A program made the translations under genes and the position numbers. Of a stretch of DNA of 64,000 nt, positions 12,590-23,334 are shown one piece after another; within the stretch, counting starts at the first letter, position 1, and every line of letters begins with the position of its first letter. Location: NCBI GenBank assembly GCA_949130495.1, contig OX422220.1:11639133-11703132 (forward strand). Reading direction: 5' to 3'. This DNA comes from Sambucus nigra (taxonomy: Eukaryota; Streptophyta; Magnoliopsida; Dipsacales; Adoxaceae). Below the pieces are notes generated by a model that ran no database searches, was not told where the DNA came from, and saw nothing but the letters and a program-made list of their open reading frames with translations.

Positions 12590-13970
12590 TGTAACACCCC
12601 GCCCGCCCAGGAAGAGCGAACGGAGCGCTAATGTCGATAAAACTAAATCAAATCCACAATATAAACAAGGTATAGAGCATCTAAAACCCAAACAACAAAC
12701 ACTAATCTCAATCTTCAAATAAATACCAAGTCTCTCGAATTACATACAACATCTAATTCGAAAAATAAATACAAATCTCCAATGGTCTTTACATAAAAAA
12801 TAATACAATCTTCCAACTTGTATTAAAAATTCTTCTCAAATAATCCACGCTAAAAATCATCCCAATTGGTCCACAGCGTCCCAATTCACGCTAACCTGCC
12901 AACTAAAAGAAAATATGGGGAAGTACACAATACGACAGGAAAGATGCTGAACAAATACATGTTAGTGATGAATAAAGCATAATAACACGAGTACGAATAT
13001 TCAAATCAAAATACAAATCTCAAAGCATTTATCAATATAATTTCTCAACAACACATCAATGGGTCACCAGGCCTCACCCCAGTCGCTTATGCTTTATCAA
13101 GACATAGCCCCGGGAAGCAGGAATTTTGGCGGGTGCCCAACGTCCGTGCCATATTAAAATCTCATGACAACGTGCTCAACAACAACATGAATAATACCAC
13201 ATGAATCAAAATAATTCAACAATTATTTCTCGAGATTTCAAAGAATTAAACAATTCGAATATGAGTTCAATTAAATAAGAAATCAACGGAATAAACTCTC
13301 GAGATATTTGAAGGAGCATATTGTGTAAAACACCATACCTTAAAATCATTGCATGAATCGTCACATAAAAATCAGCCTCAAAATCCGATTGCACCATCAC
13401 GTTCCTCTCGCGAAAATAATCAATTCATTTTCTAGCCCCAACATGAGATAACCTCAAATAGTCCTATTTTAAAAACCCAAAAAAATCAGATCCAAACATT
13501 ATTTGAATCTCCAATCCAACTTCAGATTTGGATTCTACACGAAAAATTGAGTCAGGTATGTGTTTTGAGTTTTTCTCAAATCTCATCCGAATGAACTAAA
13601 AAAGAAGATCTAAACATTCCAAATTGTCTCTTCTCATTCCACTCGTTTTTGCCTCTTTGGATTTCATTTTTGGCCTCTCTTTTTCATCTCCCTTTCCTTA
13701 TAATCACCCATGATATTCCTTATATAACCCCTCTCTCAAACCCTACCTTGGAGACTAAGTTAACGCATATGATAATATTGCCCTTTAATTCAAAATTATC
13801 AACTTTACATATTTAAACCACTACGAATTCTCCAAAAGTGAATTAAATTTAAATGTTTGATTCGATTTCAAACCAAAATAAATTATATTATTCCCTATTA
13901 ATAAAATAATAACAATAGTGAAATTCTGTAAAATATTCATAATTAACCCTCAAAATAATGGGGTATTACA
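12590..13970 (-). repeat. 5' LTR of the small element (1381 bp)
   Basis: Minus strand starts TGTAATACCCC at 13970 and ends GGTGTTACA at 12590, two nucleotides before the primer-binding site (GATGGTATCAGAGC on the minus strand). Length is within 3 bp of the other copy. Confidence 0.9.
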
Positions 13971-14254
13971 GTCTCTTAATGAGCTCATATCACATTGTGT
14001 GCAAGAAAAGGAAAGGTTGAAGCAAGAAAAGACAGAAAGTGCTCATTTGACTAGTACTTCCAAGGATAAAGGGAAGAAAAGAAAGATGGATAAAGAAGCT
14101 TCAGTGGTTCCATATCAAAAGAAACAACATAAGGAAAAAAATATTGATGGTTGTTTCTTCTGTGGAGCTAGGGGACATAGAAAGAAGCAATGTACCAACT
14201 ATCATGCTTGGCATGTAAAGAAGATACACTTCTTAATCTAGTTTGTTCTGAGGT

Positions 14255-14575
14255 TAATTTGACTTCGGTACCTAAACACACTTGGTGGATAGATTTCGGT
14301 TCAACCACTCATATCAATGTGTCTATGCCGGGTTGTTGAGCTGTCGAAAGCCAAATAATGGTGAAAGATACATTTTTTGGGGCGATGGTGAGAAGGTTGA
14401 AGTTACAAAAATTTGGATATTTAGGTTATTATTAAAGTCTATTACTTATTTGGATTTGAATGAAATATTTATTGTACAGTTATTTAGACAAAATTTGTTT
14501 TATATTTCTCAATTGGACAAATTTGGTTATACTTGTTCTTTTAAAAAAAATTATACTTCTTCATAATTCAAATTT
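14255..14575 (+). pseudogene. copia aspartic protease remnant
   Basis: The segment encodes HTWWIDFGSTTHINVSM and, after a frameshift, a stretch ending near 14566. It matches the protease that follows gag in this copia group. The family active site is D-[ST]-G; here it reads D-F-G, so the catalytic motif is altered as well as the frame. Nothing after about 14605 is copia-like. Confidence 0.7.
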
Positions 14576-14605
14576 GGTTCGTGCTGTTTTTTTTATCGTA
14601 CCAGG

Positions 14606-15827
14606 TAAGCCGACGAGGCGCAATGTGAGAAACATAGTGAATGAAAATATCTCTCAAATGTTCGAATAAAACTCCCAATAAGAGAGGATGAAAAGGATGA
14701 AAACTAAAGAGAGGATAAAAGGTTTTATAGAGGCAGTCTATGAGATTAACCGATCTAGAAAACTTTTGGTTAACAACGTCGTAGGTCGAAAGGATGAATT
14801 GAAATCCGATGTTGCTGGTTAACAATGTGTGGTTTCAGTAGAGAAATGAATGCTATATCATTTTTAAAGTTTTTAATAAAAAAAATGCACCTAAAAGTGT
14901 ATTTATAAAAATAATTAATTTTCTATAAAAAATATTTTATTCAATAATTTTTATCTTTGCAAAAAAGTAATTAAATTTTTTGTTATGTAAAATAGATAAA
15001 ACTATTATTTACTGTTAAAAAAAGTGTAAATTTTTATTTATTTATTTTTATTTACTTTTTCAAATTATTTAAGCACTTTTTAATACTTTTTAGAACATTT
15101 TTATTTTGGTAGTATTATTTTTATAAATACATTTTAAGTGTATTTGTAATTAAAAACTCACGTTTCTATGCAAACACGAATAAGAAGGATAAAGATTTAA
15201 TAGAAACACTGGATGAAATTAAAAAAAGACAATAATTAGAAACTCGTATTTCTATGCAAATATAAGTAAGGAGGATAGGGTGCCACGTGGACATGCTCTT
15301 AATGGCTCTGCAGTGCATTTTATATTAAAGCTAGATATCACAAAAACACAAAGAATATTACATCTATTTATTAAATTAAAAAGATTTAAAATTGACTATG
15401 AATTGAATATGATTAAAGAAAGTAAAAAATAGAATCAACCTAGGCAATATTTTTTTGACTTAGCCATTCCGTAGTTCAAGATTCACATCCAGTAGTACCC
15501 AATTCAATTGAATTGTTGTAACAGTGCTTGTGGCAACTTTTGGATCGTTGGATGATCTTCGAAAAGTGAGAAATGTAAATATTGGAGTACGATCGAAAGG
15601 TTTAGAGAGGAGCATGTTTCACACACCCGTGCCATCACCAACTCTCCACGTCTCTCTTACCACCTATTCCATAAATAGTTTAGAAATTTTGGTCACAATT
15701 GGCCCATATATTAGACATCCATCCAAATACTTTTGATTTTTCCCAGTAGGCAAAAGTGGAAAAGTGGGTTTTAAAATAGATGATACGTTGACAACCTCAG
15801 CAACAAATGATAATAAAAAGAGGTTGA
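14606..15827. other. AT-rich stretch, nothing recognised
   Basis: Very AT-rich between 14860 and 15180. Two similar segments (near 14620-14710 and 15175-15240, both with GAGGATGAAAAG/GAAGGATAAAG text) suggest the ends of a decayed small transposon, but I could not define terminal repeats. Confidence 0.4.
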
Positions 15828-16790
15828 TGTGACACCCCGCCTAATTAAACCTTGGGTGATCAAGCCTTAATTTAATTTAAACAGGTTTCTTAAATGGTTT
15901 ATTCTTAGCATCATTGCCAAAAACTTTTTAAGTTACTAACCACCTACGTGAAATTAAGCTAGTGCCAAATTTTATCTTCCTTAAGCAGAATAAACAACCC
16001 ATACAAAAACGATACAATATCAGTAATAATAAAACAATTCACAAAAATAACTGAATGCAGATAAACTCTTGCCGAAAACCACGGCCAATAAAAATCAACT
16101 CAAAATCCAGAATCAGAATAACTATAAAAGTAAAGATTGGACAACATGTCCCAACTAAGAATACTAAAACTGAGATCCTGCACTAGAACTGAAAAAGGGA
16201 AAACGTCTAAACAATCCCTGCAACATCCACATGTGCTGCAACTCCCAAATCCCTGGAACGAAATCATGTTGGGTGTCCTTGTGGCTGGGCACCTAAAAGG
16301 TTTTTAAAAATCTTACATAGCAAGAGTTAGTACTCAAAACATTTAAAAATATTTTGCAAGCAGTTATCACAATTGAGTTATTGATTATATATTTTAAGGT
16401 TTCGCACACTCCCTTGAACTTCCTCACCTCTCTTCTATAGTGCATGTCTAACGAGGATACTTAGTTCACCTAGTTATATTACCCCAGATAACTAGATTAG
16501 AATACCCACTGTATGTACCCCATCACTAAGTTCCCATGACCTACTCACCATAGTTTAATAATCCATATTTCATGCATTATAAGCGTAGATAACTTATTTA
16601 CTGCTTGTTATCCTTATTCTTGTAATAATTGCATCACGCTATTTAATTATTACAGAGATATTTACAATTCATCTCATTATCTACTATTCTAAGTCTATAG
16701 ATTATGCACATAGAATACATTTCATCACACAATCATGTATTGAATATCATTTATCACTAACATATCCTTTTACCACACATAAAGGACTCT

Positions 16791-16994
16791 TGGTTCGGAA
16801 TGATTCATTGACCCCAAGTGAGAGTTGGTTCGGAATGATCCATCGACCCCAACTATTTATATATATATATATACATATATTCTGGTTCGGGACTCTTTCT
16901 TCGCGACACCAGTTTAAGGTTTGGTTCGGCATTTTACATCGACCCCAAACGTATAATAACTTTATGTTAGTTCGGAATGTCTCATCGACCCTAA
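16791..16994. repeat. Five degenerate TTGGTTCGG...CATCGACCCC repeats in LTR B
   Basis: Units of about 27 bp beginning TGGTTCGG and ending near TCGACCCCA start at about 16791, 16825, 16883, 16922 and 16967. A (TA)n tract separates the second and third. The repeats lie towards the U5 side of the LTR. Confidence 0.8.
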
Positions 16995-17478
16995 CATAAT
17001 TAATTTAGGTAAAATTCTCTTAACCCAAAATTTTATATAATTTAGTCGGTACACACCCGACCTATTAAATCATGCCCGTACGTAATATATTTTACTTATA
17101 TACACCGTACTCATTAATTTACAATTTATTTCACTATTTCATTTATTCGAGTATTCACGCAACTCTATGGGTCCTAGTTACCCCTCCCTTAATTCAGTAG
17201 TTAAATTATCTTTAACCTACTGGTATTTTTTCGGAATTTACTCTCACTATTTTCGTAACTAAATTCTCACAATCCCGACATACGGCTCAATCGATCATCT
17301 TCCCGTCAGTCCATTTCTCCACAAATTTCCACTTAATCATTGATGAAGAAATCTAACAGTACACCTACTGGTATTTATGAAGTCTCCTCATAGGTAAAAT
17401 ATCATCACTAAGGTTCCCATTAAGCGTCGATAATTAAAAAAAAATTTATCCACAAAATTTTCTGAAGTACAGCTAAGG

Positions 17479-17530
17479 TCGATCGATCGATGGAATATGG
17501 TCGATCGATCGACTGCTCGATCGATCGATC
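17479..17530. repeat. Array of three TCGATCGATCGA palindromes in LTR B
   Basis: Perfect copies start at 17479, 17501 and 17517, spacing 22 and 16 bp, the same step pattern as in LTR A. The last copy continues into GATCAAGCAG, as the last copy of LTR A does, so the arrays are homologous. Confidence 0.95.
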
Positions 17531-18710
17531 AAGCAGTGACAGACCCAGATCGTCTTCTTCCCGCGGGTTTCACCATTTTTGTTTATCTATCTTCCATGAT
17601 AATCCACCATATTTGCAACCAACAATTTCTAATCATTCCTACATGTTCTGGGATGATTACTAACGATTTAAAATAACAAAATCATTATAAATCTTGATCA
17701 AATTAACTAAAAAACTTCCTATTTTTCAAGAACCCTAAAAATACATTATTTCCATCTTTCATCATTATTCCAGATTTTTAGTTCAATTTAATCATCTAGT
17801 CTTCTATGATATCAGAATATTTGGAGATCCAAAAACGTTCTACATGAAATCCCTATCAATCATGGATCATAATCAAGTGTTTTACTCCCAAAAATATCAT
17901 AAAAACCATGTTGTTCATAAAGCTTAAATATGGATATTATAACTCAAATTATTTTGCAAATAACCACTTGGCTTATGATTTGTAGGGTCTAATTTCGTGG
18001 TTATTGTTGATGATTGATGATTTTTATCCTTCAATCCTTCTTCCCAACAAGTTGGTGGTGAAATCTCCTTAGAATTCTTCCTCATTCCTTCTCTTGCCTT
18101 AGGAATTTGTTTCTCTCTTCTCTCTAATGGCTATGGTGTATTTTCTTTCTTTCTAACCCTAATATCTAACTCTTATAATCTGATTTAGGGTTTCAAAATT
18201 CGTAGGTCTCCATACCCATAAATTTAAAGAGACCAAAATGCCCTCGAATGGTCCCGGTTTAGCCCAAAAATGACCCGGCACTCAACTAGTACCCCCCGGG
18301 TACACTATTTTGACTAATTCGACCCTTTCGGAATCATCTGTGGACTCTAAATTATCTTTTGAGTCTCTTAAAATATTTTTCTCATCTCATCTTCAATTTT
18401 TGTCTACGCGCAACACTCGGTTGATATAACTCGGGTACGTCCATATAAATCGCTAGACCGTACATATCAACATTCAAAATTTACTACTCACATTTAGTAA
18501 ATTTTTAATTGTCATATAACTTTATTAACATTACATAACATTAAATTACTCTACTCACGTAATTTAATTTAAAACATATTTTTATCACATTAAATTACTC
18601 TACTCACATAATTTAATTTAAAACGTATTTTTATCACATTAAATTACTCTACTCACGTAATTTAAATAAAAATGTATTTTCCTAATTATGCAGAATTACG
18701 GGGTATTACA

Positions 18711-18726
18711 TACTTCCCCTCTTACA
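18711..18726 (-). other. Polypurine tract of element B
   Basis: The minus strand reads AAGAGGGGAAGTA just before the 3' LTR. Such tracts prime plus-strand DNA synthesis. Upstream text (GAGGACAAAATTCC) is the usual end of the internal region in this lineage. Confidence 0.7.
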
Positions 18727-18759
18727 AAAGGAATTTTGTCCTCAAAATTTAGAAAATAC

Positions 18760-18946
18760 CTGCGGTGAATAATTCGGGATATTGTTCTCGCATATCCTCC
18801 TCCCGTTCCCAAGTAGACTCATCCATATTGTGATGTCCCCACTGTACTCACACTAAGGGTACCACCTTGGATCGTAGTTTGCGCTCACTATAATCCAGAA
18901 TAGCCACGGGTCTTTCTTCATACGAGACATCTGGATGTAAATCGAT
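18760..18946 (-). pseudogene. Chromodomain at the integrase C-terminus of element B
   Basis: The minus strand encodes a chromodomain: YEERPVAILDYSERKLR, then a segment ending in VPLV, then VQWGHHNMDESTWEREEDM and a tail to the terminal stop. In chromoviruses this module binds modified histones and directs insertion to heterochromatin. Two stops interrupt it: TAG at 18947-18949, just before it, and TGA at 18848-18850, where relatives have Arg (CGA). Aromatic residues of the fold (Y, W, W) are still present. Confidence 0.8.
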
Positions 18947-20039
18947 CTACTCCAGTGGAATGTGCCAGAAGGCTCTCTCACTCCTCTTATATTTCTTCAG
19001 CGACGCTACATGGAATACATCGTGTATTCGCTGAAGATGCTCAGGGAGCCCCAATCTGTAAGCTACCGGTCCCACCCTCTCAATGATAGGAAACGGCCCC
19101 ACATATGTCGGTGCTAACTTTCCTTTCTTACCGAACCTCATAATTCCTTTCATAGGAGAAACTCGAATTAATACCTGGTCGCCCACATCTAGTTCCACGT
19201 GTTTACTACCGGCATCAACATAACTCTTCTGCCTATCCTGAGCTATTCGAATACGTCCTCGAATCAAATCTATTTTAGAGGAAGTCTCCGTATCATCTCT
19301 GGCCCCAATAGCTTGTTATCCCCCACCTCTAACCAATAGGCGGGTGAACGACAAGGCCTCCCGTAAAGTGCCTCGAATGGAGCCATGCCGATAGTGAATT
19401 GGTAAGAGTCATTATATGCAAACTCCACCAAAGGAAGGTATGTCTCCCAACCTCCCCCAAAATCTAGGATGCACATCCTCAGCATATCCTCCAAGATCTG
19501 GTTTACCCTTTCAGTCTGACCGTCCGTCTGTGGGTGATACGCCGACTCAACCGTAAGTCGGTGCCCATGGCCTCCTAAAAGCTTTGCCAGAAATGTGACA
19601 CAAATATTTTATCTCGGTTTGACACAATATTAATAGAAACTCCGTGCAGCTTAACGATCTCTGAAATGAATAGCTGCGTGTACCGCATCATATCATAATC
19701 CGTACGAACCGGTAAGAAATGAGCTACTTTAGTCAGCCGATCCACTATTACCCATATGGAATCGTGACCCTTCTGTGATGTTGGTAACCCAGTAATAAAA
19801 TCCATCGATATTCTCTCCCACTTCCACACGGGAATCTCCAGTGGTTATAGCATCCCTGAAGGTCTCTGATGGTTAACTTTTACAAGTTGACGTGTAATAC
19901 ACTTTGAGGCAAATTCTGCAATGTCTCGTTTCATACCTGACCACCAATATAATCGTCGCATATCCTGATACATTTTGTCCCCACCTGGATGTACTGAAAA
20001 CTTTGATCCGTGCGACTCCGTCATTACAGCATGCCTCAA
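18947..20039 (-). pseudogene. Integrase of element B
   Basis: The order on the minus strand is an HHCC zinc-binding region (19845-20039), catalytic core (about 19490-19829), and the C-terminal part with a GPF motif (18947-19267). The zinc region reads SKCITRQ where C-x2-C is usual, so one Cys is lost. In the core the first Asp is in SMDFITG; the second lies in VSNRD where family members have VSDRD, so the catalytic Asp has become Asn; the Glu is in the GQTERVNQ segment near 19515. Stops and frame changes at about 19846, 19574 and 19269 also break the gene. Confidence 0.85.
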
Positions 20040-20257
20040 ATCATCATCTTCGGGTACTATCAGCCTACCATTAAACCGTAGGCCGCCCTCTGAGCTGATG
20101 GAGTAGGACTCTGCCCCCTCGGCCAGTAGCTATCGTACTCTGTCCTGACAAAATGGGTCCTCAGCCTGTGCCCTCACTACTCGTATAACACTCTCGGGAG
20201 TGATAGCTAAGTTTTCCATGCATGCTCTAGCTATCTCATCCTCGTGCCGAAGTTCAC

Positions 20258-20770
20258 TCACTTCGCCTTCCAAATTTCTGCCAACTCCTCGGTAGGTCTT
20301 CTGCTTAACGCATCTGCCACCACGTTAGCCTTACCAGGATGATACTGTATATCAAACTGGTAGTCCTTCACAAATTCAATCCACCTCCTCTGCCTCATAT
20401 TCAGACCCTTCTGAGTGAAAAGATACTGAAGTGACTTATGATCCGTGAATAAGGTGAACTGCTCGCCCAGAAGATAGTGTCTCCATATCCTCAATGCAAA
20501 AATGACCGCTGCCAACTCGAGGTCATGGGTGGGGTAATTCTTCTCATGTGGCTTAAGCTTTCGGGACGCATAAGCTATAGCTTTATCTTCCTGCTGTAAC
20601 ACACCCCCAAGCCCTTGTAAGGATGCATCAGTATATACTCGGTACTCCACTCCGCTCCTAGGCAAGGCAAGAACGGGTGATGATGTCAACTTGTCCTTTA
20701 ATTCATCAAATGCTAACTGACAACTGTCACTCCATATGAAGGGCACTCCCTTCCGAGTCAATTTTATCAA
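20258..20770 (-). pseudogene. RNase H domain of element B
   Basis: A 170-residue open stretch encodes the Ty3/gypsy RNase H, which degrades RNA in the RNA-DNA hybrid. All expected acidic residues are visible: YTDAS, DLELAAV, FTDHKSL and VADALS. It is the best preserved domain of the element, although the polyprotein is broken on both sides. The WRHYLLG and RWIEFVKDY motifs of the connection region are typical. Confidence 0.85.
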
Positions 20771-21400
20771 AGGTCCAGCAATTTTTTAGAACCTCTTGAT
20801 GAAGCGATGATAATAACCGGCCAACCCCAAGAAACTGTGAATTTCGGTCGGTGTCGTGGGTTGTCCCCACTACCTCACCATCGATACCTTACTCGGGTCA
20901 ATAGCAATGCCTCTACTTGATACAACGTGGCCTAGGAACTGAACCTCCCGAAGCCAAAATCCACACTTCTCAAATTTGGCGTACAACTGATGGTCCCGTA
21001 ATGTCTGTAGAACCATTCGTAAATGTTAAGTGTGTTCCTCCTCCGTACGAGAGTAAATCAGAATGTCGTCTATGAATACAATCACAAACTGGTCCAAAAA
21101 CTCCCTGAATACCCTGTTCATGAGATCCATGAATACTGCAGGCGCATTAGTTAGTCCAAATGGCATTACTCTGAACTCGTATGACCCGTACCGCGACAGG
21201 AAAGCGGTCTTAGGTACAACCTCTTCACGAATGCGCAATTGGTGGTAACCCGGCCTCAAATCGATCTTTGAGAAGTATGTAACCCTTCTCTGTAATCTTC
21301 ACACAGACGAAGTGAACCATCCCTTTTCTTTATAAATAACATCGGCGCACCCCATGGCGATGTATTCTATCGAATGAAACCCTGTCTAAAAGCTGTTGAA
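20771..21400 (-). pseudogene. Reverse transcriptase of element B
   Basis: The core (21026-21259) has [28 protein letters not shown] and the catalytic F-I-D-D box in [13 protein letters not shown]. Downstream, in frame after a stop at about 21023, come [11 protein letters not shown] and the thumb region. The upstream fingers region (21260-21400) is split by frameshifts. The enzyme copies element RNA to DNA; this copy cannot make a full protein. Confidence 0.85.
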
Positions 21401-21409
21401 TCTGTTCTC

Positions 21410-22078
21410 TCAGCTCTCGCATCTCCAAAGGAGCCATGCGATACGGTGCTCTGGCAATCGGTCTCGTCCCGGCGCTAGGTCAATAACGAACTCTATCTCC
21501 CTACTGGGTGGTAACCCTGGTATCTCCTGGAAGACATCCTCAAAATCCCTCATAACTGGGATTGAGTTCAGAGAAACGACAACCCCCTGTGAGGTCTCCT
21601 CCTCAATATAATATAAATGAGTTCGCGATCCTCCCTCGGGGAGTGGCATTGCCACAAGGAACATCTCTTGTCCCGGGATGGAGAACACGATAGTCCTCTC
21701 ATAACAATCTACCATTGACCTATAATGCGCCAACCAATCCATGCCTAGGATGATGTCATATCCCTCCATATCCAGCACTAGGAGGTCCGCCGCTAGACTC
21801 AATATCCTAACCATAATGTCCACACCCTTACAAATCGAGTGTATAAGGGACCCACTACCCATTGGTGACTCCACGCACATAAGATGAGTGTCAGCTGTCG
21901 CTAATAGGCCGGCTGCCCGTGCAAATCTAGTGGCAATAAACGAATGCATCGCCCCCGTGTCAAACAAAATACTACCCTCAAGCTCATGGATAGGAAACAT
22001 ACCCGCGACTGCCAGCGGTGTTGGAGGTGCTGGTTGAAATGGAATATCATGGACGTATAACACACGTTCGTACTGCAT
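21410..22078 (-). pseudogene. Aspartic protease of element B
   Basis: An open stretch of 222 residues. The retropepsin active site D-T-G is in ILFDTGAMHSFIATRFA, and a second family motif, DIILGMDWLAHY, follows. C-terminal residues GLPPSREIEFVIDLAPG lead into RT, as in other gypsy Pol proteins. The protease domain looks intact, but the frame is lost right after it. Confidence 0.85.
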
Positions 22079-22089
22079 CTGTCCTGGCT

Positions 22090-23287
22090 GTGGGGCCTGT
22101 GCTACTGCTGGGGCTAACGGAGCCTGCTACCCCTGTTGGGCACCCTGTTGTTGTGCCCTGTCTTACTGTGGACAATTTCTACTCCTGTGACCCTGCTGGC
22201 CACAAGTGAAACACTGAGCCTGAAACTGCCTCTGACCTTGGACCTGTTGGACCTGACGTTGGCCCTGTTGGCCTTGGACTTGTTGTCCTCCATTTTGATT
22301 CCCTTGGACCTGTCGGCCCTGAGGAACTGGTTGTTGGGGACCCTACTGGCCCTGTCTGTCAAAGCGATGCCTCTCGGGCTTAAAATTCGTGGTAGATTTC
22401 CCTTGTCGGGAATCCTGCCCTAACTGGCCCACTGTTTGCTGCTGTGGTGTGTTGCTGTCGCTACTTCCACTTACTTTTCCCGGTTGTCTAGGCTCACCTC
22501 TCTTGTTTCCCCTCGCATGAAAGTGGTGGTCCTGACAGTGTATTAGAGCGACATTGACGACATCTGTATAAGTTACTAACACCGGATTGCCGATCAAGTG
22601 CTGTCTGATTCTCCAGGTCAAGCCATCCATAAATTTTAACTTCTTCCTCTCATCATCGCTCACCTCATTTGGCACAAAGTTATCCAAGCGGGTAAAATCC
22701 TCCTCATAATCATCAATTGAGCGATCACCTTAAACCACTTCGCTGAATTTCTTCCTCATCTCTGACTCTACTGCTGGAGGGAAATACTTGCGGTCAAACC
22801 GCACCCAAAACTCAGAAATTTCTATAGTGTCCCTTTCCTCGGTGGTGGTAACTTACTCCCACCACTGTAAGGCCGCTCCCGACAGATGGAAAGTGGCTAG
22901 CATTTGTTTCTGTACCTTGGTGCACTCTAGCATGCGCAAGTGGTGCTGGATATTTTTCTTCCAGTTTCACGCCTCCACTACATCGGTACTACCCTTAAAC
23001 TCGGGTGGGTGCCCTTTCTGAAATGTCTCTCTGACTCGCTGCCAAGAAAATGGTCCTGCTGGGGCCTGAACTACCGGTGCCACGGGAGGAGGTACTTGGG
23101 GTTGAGGAAAATGGGCTTCCATGGCCCTCATCACTGTCTCGACTGCCTGATCCACTATCACTGCAACTTGAGTAGTGGAAATTAACTCGGGTGGGAGTGG
23201 GGGTATCGCCACCTGTGGCTCTTGATGAGCCTCCCTCACCTCGTCTCTGGCTTCAGCCCTCTTCGCTCGCTGTCTCCTCGGTGGCAT
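22090..23287 (-). pseudogene. gag of element B
   Basis: Start ATG at 23287 (MPPRRQRAKRAEARDEV); the first in-frame block runs to 22967 and ends at a TGA where Trp is expected. The capsid region lies in 22343-22900 (for example LDNFVPNEVSDDERKKLKFM) with stops at about 22850 and 22730. A Gln/Gly-rich stretch follows and then one zinc knuckle, CFTCGQQGHRSRNC, near 22168-22210. Most stops are TAG or TAA at places where the surrounding sequence is Gln-rich, which suggests CAG or CAA changed by C-to-T. Confidence 0.85.
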
Positions 23288-23334
23288 ATGAAATAAGATC
23301 AAATTGTATAAGTACACAGTTTATACAAAACCAT

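Larger units (their letters stand above)
10953..13970 (-). mobile_element. Small non-autonomous LTR element with a 253-bp interior
   Basis: Two LTRs (10953-12336 and 12590-13970) flank an interior of only 253 bp that has a primer-binding site (12576-12587, minus strand) and a polypurine tract (about 12341-12352, minus strand CAAGGGGGGAAG). Target duplication GTCTC is present on both sides. The interior keeps the GAGGACGAAATTT-type text that precedes the 3' LTR in Tekay-like gypsy elements, so it looks like a deletion derivative that lost gag-pol but kept every site needed for reverse transcription. Open frames through it show no gag or pol domain. It would need proteins from a related full element. 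Confidence 0.9.
10442..14241 (+). pseudogene. copia gag, split by an LTR element
   Basis: Copia Gag of the UBN2/DUF4219 type. The N-terminal part (10442-10912) opens with MLNGTNFKLWQENL, the usual start of this family, and runs about 156 residues to a TAA where relatives have Gln. Coding sequence goes on to 10952, is cut by the inserted element, and resumes in frame at 13971. The C-terminal part is lysine-rich and has one zinc knuckle, CFFCGARGHRKKQC (C-x2-C-x4-H-x4-C), near 14151-14192. The ATG at 10442 is chosen because homology begins there, although the frame is open slightly upstream. The gene cannot work as it stands. Confidence 0.85.
9244..14605 (+). mobile_element. Copia element C1, 3'-truncated and interrupted
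   Basis: A plus-strand Ty1/copia retrotransposon: 5' LTR 9244-9709, primer-binding site 9712-9723, leader with imperfect repeats, gag from 10442, then protease remnants to about 14575. A separate LTR element (10953-13970) has inserted in gag and duplicated GTCTC at 10948-10952 and 13971-13975. Integrase, RT, RNase H and the 3' LTR are missing, so the element is truncated near 14605. Gag and protease fit common plant copia families; I do not assign a lineage. Confidence 0.85.
15828..18710 (-). repeat. 3' LTR of gypsy element B (2883 bp)
   Basis: Minus strand starts TGTAATACCCCG at 18710, next to a polypurine tract, and ends GGTGTCACA at 15828. The terminal text (TGTGACACCCCGCCTAATTAAA on the plus strand, split here as TGTGACACCCC and GCCTAATTAAA) is shared with LTR A. 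It contains the palindrome array 17479-17530 and a second tandem array at 16791-16994. Confidence 0.9.
15828..23334 (-). mobile_element. Gypsy chromovirus element B (Tekay/Del-like), lacks 5' LTR
   Basis: Read on the minus strand, this is gag, protease, RT, RNase H, integrase, chromodomain, polypurine tract and 3' LTR. The chromodomain after the integrase and the LTR style place it with the Tekay/Del chromoviruses. It starts abruptly about 47 nt before the gag ATG (23287), where copia RT sequence in the other orientation begins (23335). The 5' LTR and primer-binding site are therefore lost. Numerous in-frame stops and frame changes show it is dead. Confidence 0.9.

Noticed and set aside
12324..12722. 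Overlapping frames of about 130 codons on both strands across the small LTR element
   Set aside because: They cross LTR and interior, contain no known domain, and are explained by a GC-richer, stop-poor stretch.
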